Source of the DNA: JAGVSR01 sp964589785
GTDB taxonomy: Bacteria > Pseudomonadota > Alphaproteobacteria > Rhizobiales > Hyphomicrobiaceae
DNA: 64,000 nucleotides
Direction: 5' to 3'
NCBI GenBank assembly: GCA_964589785.1
Contig: CAZPUQ010000005.1
Location: forward strand, 186,001 to 250,000
Shown: piece by piece, positions 35,679-47,425 of the stretch
Position numbering within the stretch: the stretch's first letter is position 1
Layout of the letters: each line of letters opens with the position of its first letter
Position numbers and translations under genes: made by a program
The notes under the pieces: model-generated
Told to the model about the DNA's origin: nothing
The model's database searches: none
What the model saw: the letters and a program-made list of their open reading frames with translations, nothing else

Positions 35679-37274
35679 ATGCCGCTCGTGACCGCCGACA
35701 CCGTCGCCATCCGCCGCGCCCTGATCTCCGTCTCCGACAAGTCGGGCCTGATCGAGCTGGGCCGCCATCTGGGAAGGCTCGGCGTCGAGATCCTGTCGAC
35801 GGGCGGAACGGCGGCCGAGCTGAAGGATGCGGGGATCGGCGTCGTCGACGTCGCCGACCACACGGGCTTTCCGGAGATGATGGACGGCCGTCTCAAGACG
35901 CTGCACCCCAAGGTGCACGGCGGGCTTCTCTCTGTGCGCGGCAACGCCGAGCACGAGCGATCGGCCAGGGAGCACGGCATCGCGCCGATCGACCTCCTGA
36001 TCGTCAATCTCTATCCCTTCGAGGCTACGCTGGCGCGCGGCGGCAGCTACGACGACTGCGTCGAGAACATCGACATCGGCGGTCCGGCCATGATCCGCGC
36101 GGCGGCCAAGAACCACGCTGCGGTCACGGTGATCGTCGATCCTTCGGACTATGCGGCGCTCACCGGAGAGATCGGCAAGACCGGCGGCGGCACGACGCTC
36201 GCCTTCCGCAAGGCGATGGCGGCGCGCGCACTCGCACGCACGGCGGCCTACGACGGAGCGATCGCCAACTGGCTGACGGCCGATCCCGACGCTTCGGGCC
36301 GTGCGGCGAGCGCGTTCCCTCGCACCTATACCCTGCAGCTCACCAAGGCGATGGACCTGCGCTACGGCGAGAACCCGCATCAGACGGCGGCCTTCTACCG
36401 GGACGCGGACGCAGCTCCGGGCAGCGTCGCCGCCGCCCGCCAGATCGGCGGCAAGGAGCTCTCCTACAACAACATCGCCGATACCGATGCGGCGCTCGAG
36501 TGCGTCAAGGAGTTCGATCCCGCAACGCCGGCCTGCGTGATCGTCAAGCACGCGAACCCGTGCGGTGTCGCCGTCGCGACGACACTGACGGAGGCCTATG
36601 ACCGGGCCTATGCGACCGACACGGAATCGGCCTTCGGCGGCATCATCGCTTTCAACCAGGCGCTCGATGCTGCGGCGGCGGAAGCGATCCTTGCTCGCCA
36701 GTTCGTGGAAGTCATCGTTGCACCCGACGCTTCGCCGGAAGCCATCGAGGCGGTGGCGAAAAAGAAGAACGTGCGCCTGCTCGTGACGGGGCCCTGGCCG
36801 GTCGCACCTGCTCGCCGCCGCGACTACAAGAAGGTCAATGGCGGCCTCCTCGTGCAGGACGCAGATCTCGAGCTTACCGAGCGGCTTCAGGTCGTGACCC
36901 GGCGCCAGCCGACGTCATCAGAGATGGCCGACCTGCTGTTCGCCATGAAGGTTGCGAAGTTCGTGAAGTCGAACGCGATCGTCTACGCGCGCGGCCTTGC
37001 GACGGTCGGCATCGGAGCAGGTCAGATGAGCCGCGTGAACGCGACGCGCATCGCGGTCGAGAAGGCGAGGCAGGCCGGCCTCGAGATTGCAGGGTCCGTG
37101 GTGGCGTCCGACGCCTTCTTCCCCTTCGCCGACGGCCTTCTGACCGCCGCGGAAGCTGGCGCTACCGCCGTCATCCAGCCGGGCGGGTCTATGCGCGACG
37201 ACGAGGTCGTCAAGGCAGCGGACGCGCGCGGCCTCGCCATGGTCTTCACCGGCATGCGCCACTTCCGGCACTGA
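35679..37274 (+). CDS. purH: bifunctional AICAR transformylase / IMP cyclohydrolase
   Basis: Encodes 531 residues and carries out the last two steps of IMP synthesis. The N-terminal MGS-like cyclohydrolase domain (about 1-200) has KSGLIELGRHL, STGGTAAEL and GRLKTLHPKVHGGLL. The AICAR-transformylase domain follows, with YGENPHQ, KELSYNNIADTDAA, VKHANPCGVA and the C-terminal GMRHFRH. All are intact. It is convergent with mutS, 22 bases away, and follows the heparinase-like gene. Confidence 0.98.
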   Translation: MPLVTADTVAIRRALISVSDKSGLIELGRHLGRLGVEILSTGGTAAELKDAGIGVVDVADHTGFPEMMDGRLKTLHPKVHGGLLSVRGNAEHERSAREHGIAPIDLLIVNLYPFEATLARGGSYDDCVENIDIGGPAMIRAAAKNHAAVTVIVDPSDYAALTGEIGKTGGGTTLAFRKAMAARALARTAAYDGAIANWLTADPDASGRAASAFPRTYTLQLTKAMDLRYGENPHQTAAFYRDADAAPGSVAAARQIGGKELSYNNIADTDAALECVKEFDPATPACVIVKHANPCGVAVATTLTEAYDRAYATDTESAFGGIIAFNQALDAAAAEAILARQFVEVIVAPDASPEAIEAVAKKKNVRLLVTGPWPVAPARRRDYKKVNGGLLVQDADLELTERLQVVTRRQPTSSEMADLLFAMKVAKFVKSNAIVYARGLATVGIGAGQMSRVNATRIAVEKARQAGLEIAGSVVASDAFFPFADGLLTAAEAGATAVIQPGGSMRDDEVVKAADARGLAMVFTGMRHFRH

Positions 37275-37296
37275 GGCCGCCCGGCACACGTCCCAT

Positions 37297-40104
37297 TCAA
37301 TTCTTGTCGGTCTTGAGCCGTTTCAGTGCGTAGAGCGCTTCGAGGGCCGCCTTGGGCGTCAGCTCGTCCGGGTTGAGGCGGGCGAGCGCCGCCTCGACGG
37401 GCGACGGTCCCGATTTCGGCGCTGTGCTGCGCGGACGCGCGGCGGCGAACAGCGGCAGATCGTCGAGCGGTTTCGGGGTCCCCGTCTCGCGGCGATCGTT
37501 CTTTTCCAGAAGATCGAGCACGGCGCGGGCGCGGGCGATGACGGGCTCGGGAAGGCCCGCGAGCTTCGCGACCTGGATGCCGTAGGAGCGATCCGCCGCG
37601 CCGGGCCGCACCTTGTGCAGGAAGACGATCTCGTCCTGCCATTCCTTCACGTCCATCGTCACGTTGCCGACGTCGGGGAGCCGGCCCGCCAGCGCTGTCA
37701 ACTCGTGATAGTGAGTGGCGAACAGCGCCCGGCACCTGCAGACCTCGTGCAGGTATTCGACCGTGGCCCACGCGATCGAGAGGCCGTCGAAGGTCGCCGT
37801 GCCGCGCCCGATCTCGTCGAGGATCACGAGCGAGCGGTCCGTCGCCTGATTGAGGATGCCGGCCGTCTCCACCATCTCGACCATGAAGGTCGAGCGGCCG
37901 CGGGCGAGATCGTCGGAGGCGCCGACGCGCGAGAACAGGCGGTCGACGACACCGATGCGCGCGCGGCGCGCCGGCACGAACGAGCCCATCTGCGCCAGCA
38001 CGACGAGCAGCGCGTTCTGGCGCAGGAACGTCGATTTGCCGGCCATGTTCGGACCGGTGACGAGCCAGATGCGCGCGTCCGTCTCCTCGTCGAAGCCCGT
38101 CGGCTGCGGATCGCGGCCGAGCACGCAGTCGTTCTCGATGAACGCGCCGGACTTCGCCTGCCGCAAGGCCTGCTCGACGACCGGGTGGCGCCCGCCGCGG
38201 ACCTCGAAGCCGCGCCCGTCGGTGAGCTCCGGCCGGACATAGTTCTCCGTCACCGCGAGATCGGCCAGCGCCGCAAGGTGGTCGATCTCCGCGAGTGCCG
38301 CGGCCACGGTCGTAAGTGCCTGCTCGTTCCGGAGGACCGAGGCCGCAAGCTCCTGGAAGACATCCTCCTCCAGCGCCAGCGCGCGCTCGCCGGCCGAGGC
38401 GATGCGGCCTTCCGTCTCCGCGAGCTCGGCCGTCGTGAAGCGCATGGCGTTGGCCATGCTCTGCCGGTGGCGGAACGTGCCGTCGTGGGGCGGCGACGTC
38501 AGCGCCTTGGCGTTGAGCGCGGTCACCTCGACGAAGTAGCCGAGGATATTGTTGTGGCGGATCTTCAGCGTCTTCACGCCCGTCGATTCGGTGTATTTCG
38601 ATTCGAGCGTGGCGATGACCTGGCGGCTGTCGTCGCGCAGGCGCCGCGCGCTGTCGAGCGCGTCACGGTAGCCGGCGCGCACGAATCCGCCGTCGCGTTT
38701 GAGATGCGGCGGGTCGTCGACGAGTGCGGCGTCGAGGGCGGCGCCGAGCGCGGGGTCGGCGGCCGACAGCTCGCCGCGGACGCGGTCGAGCTCGGCCGGC
38801 AGGCCCATCGGCGCGCCGGATGTCTCAAGCAACGCTGCGCAGGCCCTTGCCGCCGCAAGCCCGTCGCGGAGCGCCGCAAGGTCGCGCGGACCGCCCCGGC
38901 CGAAAGCGAGGCGCGAGACGGCGCGCGCGATGTCGGGTGCGCCTCTGAGCGTGTCGCGCAGGTTTTCCAGAAGCGTCGCGTCCTCGACGATATAGGCGAC
39001 CGCATCCAGGCGCCGCTCGATGGCGGTAACATCGCGCAACGGGCTCGCGAGGCGCTGGCTCAGCTCGCGCGCGCCGGCCGCGGTCACGGTGCGGTCGATG
39101 GCGGCAAGCAGGCTTGCCGACTTTTCGCCGGACGTCGACCGCGTCAGCTCCAGGCTGGCGCGGCTTGCCGCGTCGATCATGAGGATGCCGCCGTCGCCGG
39201 TCCGCTTCGGCGGCCGGATCACGGGACGCTTGCCGATCTGGGTGAGATCGACATAGCGCAGCAGCGCGCCCACGGCGGCGAGCTCGAAGCGCGAGAAGGC
39301 GCCGAAGCCGTCGAGCTCCGCGACGCCCAGTTGCGCCTTGAGGCTGCGCTCGCCGGCGACGCTGTCGAAGGACGCGGGCGGCACCGGCGTTGCGGCCGCG
39401 CCGGCCACGCCGATCCAGCGCTTCAGATCGTCATCGGCGAAGAGGGGATCGGTCGCGATGATCTCGCTCGGCGACAGGCGGACGAGCTCGCCCGGCAGGT
39501 CGGGGCCCGTCACCTCGCCCGTCTCCATCTCTCCGGTCGAGATATCGAGCGAGGCGAGCGCGAAAACGGATGCCGCGTCGAGCACGCTCGTCTCCGCGGC
39601 TCCAGGGGCACGGAAGAGCGCGGTCAGGTAGTTGCGCGATTTGGCGTCGAGCAGCGACTCCTCGGTGATCGTACCCGGCGTGACGAGGCGCACGACATCG
39701 CGCTTCACGACGGCCTTCGATCCGCGCTTGCGCGCTTCCGCCGGATCCTCGAGCTGCTCGCAGACGGCGACGCGATAGCCCTGGCGGATCAGGCGCTGAA
39801 GATATTCGTCGGCGCGGTGGATCGGCACGCCGCACATGGGGATCTCGGCGCCGCGGTGGCGGCCGCGCTTCGTCAGCACGATGCCGAGGGCGGCGGAGGC
39901 GACGACGGCATCCTCGAAGAACAGCTCATAGAAGTCGCCCATCCGGTACCACAGGAGGCTGTCCGGATTGGCCGCCTTGATCTCGAGGAACTGCGCCATC
40001 GAGGGCGAGGCTTCGAGCGACGGCGCGGCGCGCGGAGCTGCGTCGCCGCTCGAAGCCTCGTCTTCCCCCGGTGGTCCGCCTTTGCTGTGCCGACGCGCGG
40101 CCAT
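37297..40104 (-). CDS. mutS: DNA mismatch repair protein MutS
   Basis: Encodes 935 residues from the ATG at 40104, which has a GGAAGGGC Shine-Dalgarno. The mismatch-recognition motif is GDFYE with Phe58-x-Glu60. The Walker A motif is GPNMAGKST (about 684-692), followed by LDEIGRGTATFDG (about 762-774) and ATHYHELT. A 35-residue basic/serine-rich N-terminal extension precedes the family start and is common in rhizobial MutS. The ATG at 40134 has no ribosome-binding site. It diverges from maeB. Confidence 0.97.
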   Translation of the reverse strand: MAARRHSKGGPPGEDEASSGDAAPRAAPSLEASPSMAQFLEIKAANPDSLLWYRMGDFYELFFEDAVVASAALGIVLTKRGRHRGAEIPMCGVPIHRADEYLQRLIRQGYRVAVCEQLEDPAEARKRGSKAVVKRDVVRLVTPGTITEESLLDAKSRNYLTALFRAPGAAETSVLDAASVFALASLDISTGEMETGEVTGPDLPGELVRLSPSEIIATDPLFADDDLKRWIGVAGAAATPVPPASFDSVAGERSLKAQLGVAELDGFGAFSRFELAAVGALLRYVDLTQIGKRPVIRPPKRTGDGGILMIDAASRASLELTRSTSGEKSASLLAAIDRTVTAAGARELSQRLASPLRDVTAIERRLDAVAYIVEDATLLENLRDTLRGAPDIARAVSRLAFGRGGPRDLAALRDGLAAARACAALLETSGAPMGLPAELDRVRGELSAADPALGAALDAALVDDPPHLKRDGGFVRAGYRDALDSARRLRDDSRQVIATLESKYTESTGVKTLKIRHNNILGYFVEVTALNAKALTSPPHDGTFRHRQSMANAMRFTTAELAETEGRIASAGERALALEEDVFQELAASVLRNEQALTTVAAALAEIDHLAALADLAVTENYVRPELTDGRGFEVRGGRHPVVEQALRQAKSGAFIENDCVLGRDPQPTGFDEETDARIWLVTGPNMAGKSTFLRQNALLVVLAQMGSFVPARRARIGVVDRLFSRVGASDDLARGRSTFMVEMVETAGILNQATDRSLVILDEIGRGTATFDGLSIAWATVEYLHEVCRCRALFATHYHELTALAGRLPDVGNVTMDVKEWQDEIVFLHKVRPGAADRSYGIQVAKLAGLPEPVIARARAVLDLLEKNDRRETGTPKPLDDLPLFAAARPRSTAPKSGPSPVEAALARLNPDELTPKAALEALYALKRLKTDKN

Positions 40105-40320
40105 GCCCGCCCTTCCCTTCTCCCGCACAGCCATAGCCGCTCGGGCGCCGGACGGGAAGCCGCGGGCCGGCCGGCTGAAATTTGTGCACCGAAAGTAGCA
40201 CATTGGCCGTGTTGAGGAATCGCGCGGCCGGCCCTACGGTGCGCCATCCTCACGCGGGGCTGCCATCGGCTGGGCGCATTGGCCCGGCCGCGCGCCTCAC
40301 CATCGCAAAAAGATGAAGTC

Positions 40321-42594
40321 ATGGCCAACAAGCCCAACGCGCCGGCCCGCATCACGGCCCAGGAAGCCTTGCAGTTCCACATCCAGGGCAAACCCGGCAA
40401 GCTCGAGATCACGCCGACGAAGCCGCTCGCCACTCAGCGCGACCTGTCGCTCGCCTACTCGCCCGGCGTGGCCGCGCCTGTCGAGGCGATCGCCGACAAT
40501 CCGTCGCTCGCCTACGACTATACGAACAAGGGCAACCTCGTCGCCGTCGTCTCGAACGGCACGGCGATCCTCGGGCTCGGCAATCTCGGCGCGCTGGCGT
40601 CGAAGCCGGTCATGGAAGGCAAGGGCGCGCTGTTCAAGCGCTTCGCCGACATCGATGCGATGGACCTCCTCGTCGATACCGAGGATGTCGACCACTTCAT
40701 CAACTGCGTGCGTTATCTCGGCCCGTCCTTCGGCGGCATCAACCTCGAGGACATCAAGGCGCCGGACTGCTTCATCATCGAGGAGAAGCTCAACGAGCTC
40801 CTCGACATTCCCGTCTTCCACGACGACCAGCACGGCACGGCGATCATCGCCGCCGCGGGCCTCATCAACGCGCTGGAGCTGACGGGCCGCGAGATCGGCG
40901 ATTTCCGCCTCGTCGTGAACGGCGCGGGCTCGGCCGGCATTGCGTGCCTGGAGCTTCTCGTCGCGCTCGGCATGCCGAGGAAGAACGCCATCCTCTGCGA
41001 TACGAAGGGCGTCATCTACGAAGGCCGCAAGGACGGCATGAACCAGTGGAAGTCGGCGCATGCCTCAGCGACGAAGGCCCGGACGCTGGCCGAGGCGCTG
41101 GACGGCGCCGATGCCTTTTTCGGGCTATCGGCGAAGGGGGCCGTGACCGCGGACATGGTGCGGTCCATGGCGCCGAAGCCGATCATCTTCGCCATGGCAA
41201 ACCCGGACCCGGAGATCACGCCCGAGGAGGTCGCGCTCGTGCGCTCCGACGCCATCATGGCGACGGGCCGCTCGGACTACCCCAACCAGGTCAATAATGT
41301 CCTGGGCTTCCCCTTCATCTTCCGCGGTGCACTCGACGTACAGGCCCGTACCATCAACGATGCGATGAAGATCGCGGCGACGAACGCGCTCGCCGGGCTC
41401 GCCCGGCAGGAGGTCCCCGACCAGGTGGCGGCCGCCTTCCATGGCCGTCGCCCGACGTTCGGGCCCGACTACATCATCCCCGCGCCGTTCGACCCGCGCC
41501 TCATCAGCCACGTCCCGCCGGCGGTGGCCAAGGCGGCGATGGACACGGGTGTGGCGCGGCGGCCGATCGTCGACATGGACGCCTATGTCGCGCGGCTGAA
41601 GGGCCGTCTCGATCCGGTGACGGGCTGGCTGCAAGCGACGTTCGACAGCGTGCGACAGAATCCGAAGCGCGTCGTTTTCGCGGAAGGTGAGGACCCGGCC
41701 GTGATCCGCGCCGCCAACACCTACCTGAGCCAGGGGTTCGGGCAGCCGATCCTCGTGGGCACGCGGGACGTCGTGACGAAGCGCTTCCGGGAGCTCGGCA
41801 TCCCGCTCCGCGGCGAATTCGAGATGGTCGACACGAGCAGCTCCCCGCACACGGACGAGTTCGCCGAGTTCCTCTATCAGCGCCTCCAGCGCCGCGGCTA
41901 TCTGAAGCGCGACTGCGAGCGCATCGTGCGCAACGAGCGCAACGTCTTCGCCGCGCTCATGGTCGTCCATGGCTACGCGGATGCGGTGGTCTCCGGCGCC
42001 ACCCGCAACTGGACCAGCGTGTTCCAGGACGTGCGCCGGGTGATGGATGCCAAGCCCGGGCGCAACATCATCGGCGTCTCCCTCGCTCTCTGCCGCGGCC
42101 GTGCGGTGCTCATCGCCGACACCAGCGTGCATGACATGCCGACCGCCGGGCAACTCGCCAACATCGCCGTCGAGGCCGCCCGGGCCGCCCGCAGCTTCGG
42201 GCTCGAGCCGCGCGTCGCGATGCTCGCCTACTCGACGTTCGGCCAGCCGCGCGGCGAGCGCTCGGACGTGGTGCGCGAGGCGGTGGCGATCCTCGACGAG
42301 CGGCAGGTCGATTTCGAGTACGACGGCGACATGGCCGCCGATGTGGCGCTCAGCGGCGAGCTCATGAAGTTCTATCCGTTCTGCCGCCTCACCGATACGG
42401 CGAACGTGCTCGTCATGCCGGCGTTTCACGCCGCCTCGATCTCGACCAAGATGCTGAAGGAGCTGGGCGGCGCAACGGTCATCGGTCCGCTGCTCGTGGG
42501 TCTTGGCCATTCGGTGCAGATCTGCACGCTCGGCGCCAAGGACAACGATATCGTGAACCTTGCCGCGCTCGCGGCCTACGATCTGAGCGCGTAG
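40321..42594 (+). CDS. maeB: NADP-dependent malic enzyme with phosphotransacetylase-like domain
   Basis: Encodes 757 residues. The N-terminal malic-enzyme domain (about 1-420) has LAYSPGVAAPVEAIADNP, FHDDQHGTAIIAAAGL and VVNGAGSAGIACLELL (nucleotide-binding). The C-terminal domain (about 430-757) resembles phosphate acetyltransferase (VVFAEGEDPAVIRAA, VISGATR-type loop), usually catalytically silent but regulatory. It decarboxylates malate to pyruvate. This fused form is typical of rhizobia. The ATG at 40321 is used because the longer reading is rich in non-family residues. Confidence 0.95.
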   Translation: MANKPNAPARITAQEALQFHIQGKPGKLEITPTKPLATQRDLSLAYSPGVAAPVEAIADNPSLAYDYTNKGNLVAVVSNGTAILGLGNLGALASKPVMEGKGALFKRFADIDAMDLLVDTEDVDHFINCVRYLGPSFGGINLEDIKAPDCFIIEEKLNELLDIPVFHDDQHGTAIIAAAGLINALELTGREIGDFRLVVNGAGSAGIACLELLVALGMPRKNAILCDTKGVIYEGRKDGMNQWKSAHASATKARTLAEALDGADAFFGLSAKGAVTADMVRSMAPKPIIFAMANPDPEITPEEVALVRSDAIMATGRSDYPNQVNNVLGFPFIFRGALDVQARTINDAMKIAATNALAGLARQEVPDQVAAAFHGRRPTFGPDYIIPAPFDPRLISHVPPAVAKAAMDTGVARRPIVDMDAYVARLKGRLDPVTGWLQATFDSVRQNPKRVVFAEGEDPAVIRAANTYLSQGFGQPILVGTRDVVTKRFRELGIPLRGEFEMVDTSSSPHTDEFAEFLYQRLQRRGYLKRDCERIVRNERNVFAALMVVHGYADAVVSGATRNWTSVFQDVRRVMDAKPGRNIIGVSLALCRGRAVLIADTSVHDMPTAGQLANIAVEAARAARSFGLEPRVAMLAYSTFGQPRGERSDVVREAVAILDERQVDFEYDGDMAADVALSGELMKFYPFCRLTDTANVLVMPAFHAASISTKMLKELGGATVIGPLLVGLGHSVQICTLGAKDNDIVNLAALAAYDLSA

Positions 42595-42630
42595 TCCTGA
42601 GGCGGCCTCCCGCGTCGGGGCCGCTCTGCC

Positions 42631-43641
42631 TCACATCTCGACGCAGATCTTGCCGAAGTGGGTCGCGCCCTCCTCGTGGCGGAAGGCGTCGCCGAGCTGA
42701 GCCAGGGGTAACGTGCGGTCGATGACCGGGCGGATGCGCGGGTTGGCGTCGAGCGCGCGGATCATCTCCTGCTGATGGCGCCGGCTGCCGACGATGATGC
42801 CTTGCAGCTTGATCTGCTTCGCCATCATCACGAGCGTCGGCACGTTGCCGGCAACGCCGGTCAGGATGCCGATGAGGGCGATGTGACCGCCGACGCGCGC
42901 GGCCGTAATCGACTGCGCGAGCGTGCCGGGACCGCCGATCTCTAGGACGTGATCGACGCCGCGGCCGCCGGTCCACTGGCGCACCGCCTCGCCCCACTTC
43001 GGCTCGGCCTTGTAGTTGACCGTGTGGTCCGCGCCGAGCGCCTTGGCCCGCTCGAGCTTGTCATCCGAGGAGGACGTGATGATCGCCGTCGCGCCCATCA
43101 TCTTGGCGAACTGGAGCGCGAACACAGCAACGCCGCCCGTGCCGAGGATCAGCACGCTGTCGCCGGCCTTGAGGCCGCCCTCGACGACGAGCGCGCGCCA
43201 CGCCGTCAGCGCCGCGCATGGTAACGTCGCCGCCTCGGCGTGCGAATACCCCTTGGGCGCGTGCGTGAACCAGGATGCCGGGCTCACGACGACCTCGCGC
43301 GCGTAGCCGTCGATGCCGTCGCCCGGCACGTGGCTGAAATTGCCGTGCGGCGGAACCCCGTCCTGCCAGTAGGGGAAGAAGACCGATACGACGCGGTCGC
43401 CGACCCCGAACTCGGTCACGCCCGTGCCCACGGCCTCCACGACGCCGGCGCCGTCCGACATCAGGATGCGCTTGTCCTCCGTCGGGATGGCGCCGTTGGC
43501 GACCGCATAGTCGTGGTAGTTGAGCGAGTTCGCATGCAGGCGCACGCGGATCTGGCCGGGAGCAGGCGGACCCGGATCGGCAAGCTCCACGACCTCAAGC
43601 GTGGCGAGCTTGGACGGCTTGCGCGCGACGACGGCTTTCAT
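42631..43641 (-). CDS. zinc-independent MDR alcohol dehydrogenase / quinone reductase
   Basis: Encodes 336 residues of the medium-chain dehydrogenase superfamily. The N-terminal GroES-like part (NSLNYHDYAVANG, LMSDGAGVVEAVG) is followed by a Rossmann domain (ILGTGGVAVFALQFAKMMGA, ITSSSDDKLERAKALGADHTVNY). The catalytic-zinc cysteine and the structural-zinc cysteines of classical ADH are absent, so it is a zinc-independent type such as a quinone or enoyl reductase. Substrate unknown. It begins 12 bases after the cupin stop, so the two are likely co-transcribed. Confidence 0.88.
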   Translation of the reverse strand: MKAVVARKPSKLATLEVVELADPGPPAPGQIRVRLHANSLNYHDYAVANGAIPTEDKRILMSDGAGVVEAVGTGVTEFGVGDRVVSVFFPYWQDGVPPHGNFSHVPGDGIDGYAREVVVSPASWFTHAPKGYSHAEAATLPCAALTAWRALVVEGGLKAGDSVLILGTGGVAVFALQFAKMMGATAIITSSSDDKLERAKALGADHTVNYKAEPKWGEAVRQWTGGRGVDHVLEIGGPGTLAQSITAARVGGHIALIGILTGVAGNVPTLVMMAKQIKLQGIIVGSRRHQQEMIRALDANPRIRPVIDRTLPLAQLGDAFRHEEGATHFGKICVEM

Positions 43642-43653
43642 GCGGGCCTGGTC

Positions 43654-44028
43654 CTACTCGTAGACGGCGAAATGCTTGCGCACCGGCTCGACGACTTCCC
43701 ACGTTCCGGAGAAGCCCGCAGGCGAGACGAACGCGTCGCCGGCACGGTAGGTCGCCTTCGATCCGTCATCGCCGGTGACGATCAGGACGCCGGACAGGAT
43801 CTGGCAGAACTCGTTCTCGGTGAAGACGCAGCGCCACTTTCCGGGCTTCGATTCCCAGATGCCCGAGCAAAAGCGGCCGTCCTCGCTCGTGAAGAGCGTC
43901 CACGCCGTCTGCACCGGGTCGCCGGCAACGATGCGATCCGTTGGCGGGCGGTAGGTCTCGCCGCGGGGAAGCGGCACGCGGAACGAGACGAGCGGGGGAT
44001 TTGAAACGGCGGGCGTGGGATCCGGCAT
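43654..44028 (-). CDS. cupin-domain protein (DUF861-like)
   Basis: Encodes 124 residues from ATG 44028; an alternative ATG at 44073 would add 15. The fold shows WTLFTSEDGRFCSGIWES, then WRCVFTENEFCQILSGVLIVTGDDG and YRAGDAFVSPAGFSGTWEVVE. This is the single-cupin pattern of the DUF861/EutQ-like group. The usual metal His residues are not obvious, so a binding or isomerase role is only guessed. It is followed by the alcohol-dehydrogenase gene at 12 bases. Confidence 0.75.
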   Translation of the reverse strand: MPDPTPAVSNPPLVSFRVPLPRGETYRPPTDRIVAGDPVQTAWTLFTSEDGRFCSGIWESKPGKWRCVFTENEFCQILSGVLIVTGDDGSKATYRAGDAFVSPAGFSGTWEVVEPVRKHFAVYE

Positions 44029-44136
44029 ACGGGCTCGCAAAGGGCTCAACGTGCGCGATAGAGGTGCGGGCATCCTAGTCGCAAGGGCCGGGGAGCGGCA
44101 ACCCTGCCGAGGCTCGTTGAGGCCGCGGCGATCGGC

Positions 44137-45132
44137 TCACGCGGGCGAGGCGATGCGGCTCTTGATCTCGTCGGGCGCGCCGAAGTGCTCGAAATAGCGC
44201 GGATCGATCTTCTCCACCGGCAGGATGATCAGCACGTCTGTGGTTCCGAACTGCCGGTCGATCACGGCCCCGTCGCCGACGAAGGCGCCAAGCCTCAGGT
44301 AGCCCTTGATGAGGGGCGGCAGGGACTTCAGCGCCTGCTTCAGGTCGATCTGATCCTTGGACAGCAGGTCCATGCGCTGGTGAAGATGGGGGTGGGCCGC
44401 GCAGCGCCACTCGCCGGGCGCCATGCAGTAATGATGGAGATAGGAGAGGGCCGTCGCGTGCCGGGCGAGGTCGGTGCCCTCCAGACTCGCGCAGCCGATC
44501 ATGACATCGACCTTGTGCTCGCGCACATAGGTCCACAGGCCATGCCAGAGCAGCTCGACGGAGCGCTTCGAGCGGTACGGCTTCTGCACGCACGAGCGGC
44601 CGAGCTCCATGAAGCGGTAGTGTGGCGACTTCGTCCGCATGAGCGGTGCGATATCGTATTCGCCCTGCGTATAGAATCCGAGCGACCGGTCGGCGATCTC
44701 CTGGCGCAGCACGCGATAGGTGCCGACGACGCGCGGGCGCCGGCGATGGGCCCAGGCCTCGCCCGCGACCGGCCCGGCGGCCGTATCGACCACGAGCAGA
44801 TGGTCGCAGATCGCATCGTAGGCATCCTGGTCGAGCCGGCGCATGGATGCGACCGCCGTCGGCCTGGCGGACATCTCCTCGTAGAAGACCTCGTAGCGCA
44901 GCCGCTGGGCCTGGAGAATGTCGGCGCGGCCGCTGGCGAGGCGCACCTCGAGGTCGCCTATCCGGCCGTAGACTTTGGGTTGCGGCGCGCGCACGAGCGC
45001 GCGGGCCTTGCTGCGCGCCTTGTCGTTCCAGGATCTCACGTCGAGTGGGCGCCGTGCCAGCAGGCCGGACGGGGGAGCGCTCAAACGAGCAATGCGCTTC
45101 AGCCGTCCCGTCAGCCCTTGGCCATGCGTCAT
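44137..45132 (-). CDS. olsB: ornithine-lipid N-acyltransferase (OlsB-type)
   Basis: Encodes 331 residues from the ATG at 45132 (GGAG 8 bases upstream). The sequence (LRYEVFYEEMSARP, CDHLLVVD, VGTYRVLRQEIA, FMELGRSCVQKPYRS, MIGCASLEGTD) belongs to the acyl-ACP:ornithine N-acyltransferase/hemolysin-like GNAT group. OlsB forms lyso-ornithine lipid. The next enzyme, OlsA, is not in the window. It is about 40 residues longer at the N terminus than most homologues (basic start, GRLKRIARLSAPPSG). A longer reading through the kinase gene is out of register and rejected. Confidence 0.85.
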   Translation of the reverse strand: MTHGQGLTGRLKRIARLSAPPSGLLARRPLDVRSWNDKARSKARALVRAPQPKVYGRIGDLEVRLASGRADILQAQRLRYEVFYEEMSARPTAVASMRRLDQDAYDAICDHLLVVDTAAGPVAGEAWAHRRRPRVVGTYRVLRQEIADRSLGFYTQGEYDIAPLMRTKSPHYRFMELGRSCVQKPYRSKRSVELLWHGLWTYVREHKVDVMIGCASLEGTDLARHATALSYLHHYCMAPGEWRCAAHPHLHQRMDLLSKDQIDLKQALKSLPPLIKGYLRLGAFVGDGAVIDRQFGTTDVLIILPVEKIDPRYFEHFGAPDEIKSRIASPA

Positions 45133-45254
45133 CGCGTGCTCCGGCGCCACGCCTTCTGGCGCAATCTCATGCGGCCCGAACGACCGCTGGCGCAGCGTAT
45201 CGCACGATTCCGAGACGAATTTACGACAGAAATGGGCGTGCTTGCGGCTGCCAT

Positions 45255-47033
<1,779 letters not shown>

Positions 47034-47181
47034 GACCTCACCTCTTCCCCCGCCGCGCAGGCGTGATCCGCGCGACAGAGGTCAGCTAACGGGAGGGCGG
47101 CTTAAGAAAAACTGAAGCGACAGGGTTAACCCGCGCCACGACACAAGGTCATGCTGAACGCTTCGCTAGCAGCTCCTGAAG

Positions 47182-47409
47182 CTACAAGCGAGCGAGCTCC
47201 TCGTCGGTCAAAGGACGCGCAGCTTCCGCCGTCATGAGCGGCACGCCGTTGCGGATCGGAAAGGCGAGCGCCGCCTTGCGGCTCAGAAGCTCCTGCCGGT
47301 CGCGGTCGTAGACGAGCGTCGACTTGGTGAGCGGGCACACGAGGATTTCGAGAAGCCGCGGATCGATGGCCGGTCCGGCCGGCATACGCTCCTGGTCGTC
47401 GGTGCCCAT
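47182..47409 (-). CDS. Trm112 family protein
   Basis: Encodes 75 residues. DPRLLEILVCPLTKSTLVYD and ELLSRKAALAFPIRNGVPLM match the small Trm112/YcaR family. The bacterial proteins are short zinc-ribbon-like partners of methyltransferases. Here only one cysteine (VCPLTK) remains, so zinc binding is unlikely, as in many bacterial members. It lies 16 bases after the LON-domain gene. Confidence 0.88.
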   Translation of the reverse strand: MGTDDQERMPAGPAIDPRLLEILVCPLTKSTLVYDRDRQELLSRKAALAFPIRNGVPLMTAEAARPLTDEELARL

Positions 47410-47425
47410 GGGTCGCGCTCCCGCT

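Noticed and set aside
37615..40215. 866-residue plus-strand frame opposite mutS
   Set aside because: Antisense shadow of mutS; the mutS motifs are in the other strand and there is no ribosome-binding site for this frame.
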